Below are positions 38,347 to 38,406 of a stretch of 38,406 bases of DNA, in pieces. The stretch comes from a virus: positions 1 through 38,406 of IMG/VR virus record IMGVR_UViG_3300024185_000019; one strand, written 5' to 3'. The first letter of the stretch is position 1; the number at the start of each line of letters is the position of its first letter. Both the position numbers and the translations under genes were made by a program. The notes beneath the pieces are model-generated. The model made no database searches. It worked only from the letters and a program-made list of their open reading frames with translations, and was not told the DNA's origin.

Positions 38347-38406
38347 ATGGCACTAGATACCATTCCGAAGCAAGAGGGCGGTAAGCTCAAGGCCGTTGCA
38401 TCTGGG
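38347..38406 (+). CDS. Third fibre paralogue, 5' end only
   Basis: An ATG three bases after the previous stop opens MALDTIPKQEGGKLKAVASG, running off the right edge after 20 codons. The KAVASG ending matches QAVASG and RAIASG at the same place in the two preceding fibres, so this is probably a third protein with the same N-terminal module. Confidence 0.65.
   Translation, partial: MALDTIPKQEGGKLKAVASG

Overview
The window is a large part of a double-stranded DNA phage genome. It most resembles short-tailed marine phages of alphaproteobacteria, the HMO-2011-like group known from SAR116 and Roseobacter hosts. The best clue is the family A DNA polymerase with a DnaJ-type CxxCxGxG zinc module between its exonuclease and polymerase domains. 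It is supported by a class II (B12-dependent) ribonucleotide reductase, ThyX, a T7-type endonuclease I, and a podovirus-like set of portal, scaffold, capsid and tail-tube genes. The host assignment is inference.

Layout. The genome divides at a 1.4-kb non-coding region (about 16124-17537). Everything to its left is on the minus strand and reads leftward: small unknown proteins, a cytosine-methyltransferase-like protein, a PP-loop ATPase/PAPS-reductase-like protein, a small winged-helix protein, a tyrosine integrase, a TOPRIM primase, ThyX, a DUF3310 protein, a DnaB-type helicase, PolA, a possible ssDNA-binding protein, a Cas4/RecB-like nuclease, endonuclease I, MazG, and a ribonucleotide reductase that runs off the left edge. 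Neighbours very often overlap by ATGA or TAATG, so most of the arm looks like one or a few translationally coupled operons. Several genes of 33-57 codons fit exactly into these chains.

Everything to the right is on the plus strand: about ten small basic or membrane proteins, small and large terminase, portal, scaffold, major capsid protein, two tail-tube proteins, and a fibre locus. The fibre locus holds three related fibre genes, the last cut by the right edge. The first two contain one and two blocks of exactly seven repeats of about 52 residues, probably beta-propellers.

The central non-coding region is rich in repeats. It has iteron-like repeats, two TTGTGATCACA palindromes, a DnaA-box-like site, a canonical G-quadruplex motif, two TTGACA promoters with five copies of AGTTTAACT between or touching them, and a 15-bp inverted repeat just before the first late gene. 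It is the best candidate for the replication origin and the early/late or lysis/lysogeny switch.

Two anomalies deserve attention. At the terminase, an apparent N-terminal domain lies in another frame from the TerL core and begins at ATA where the local TAATG pattern predicts ATG. In addition, a hairpin leader element recurs upstream of two unrelated late genes with the same spacing to the start codon.
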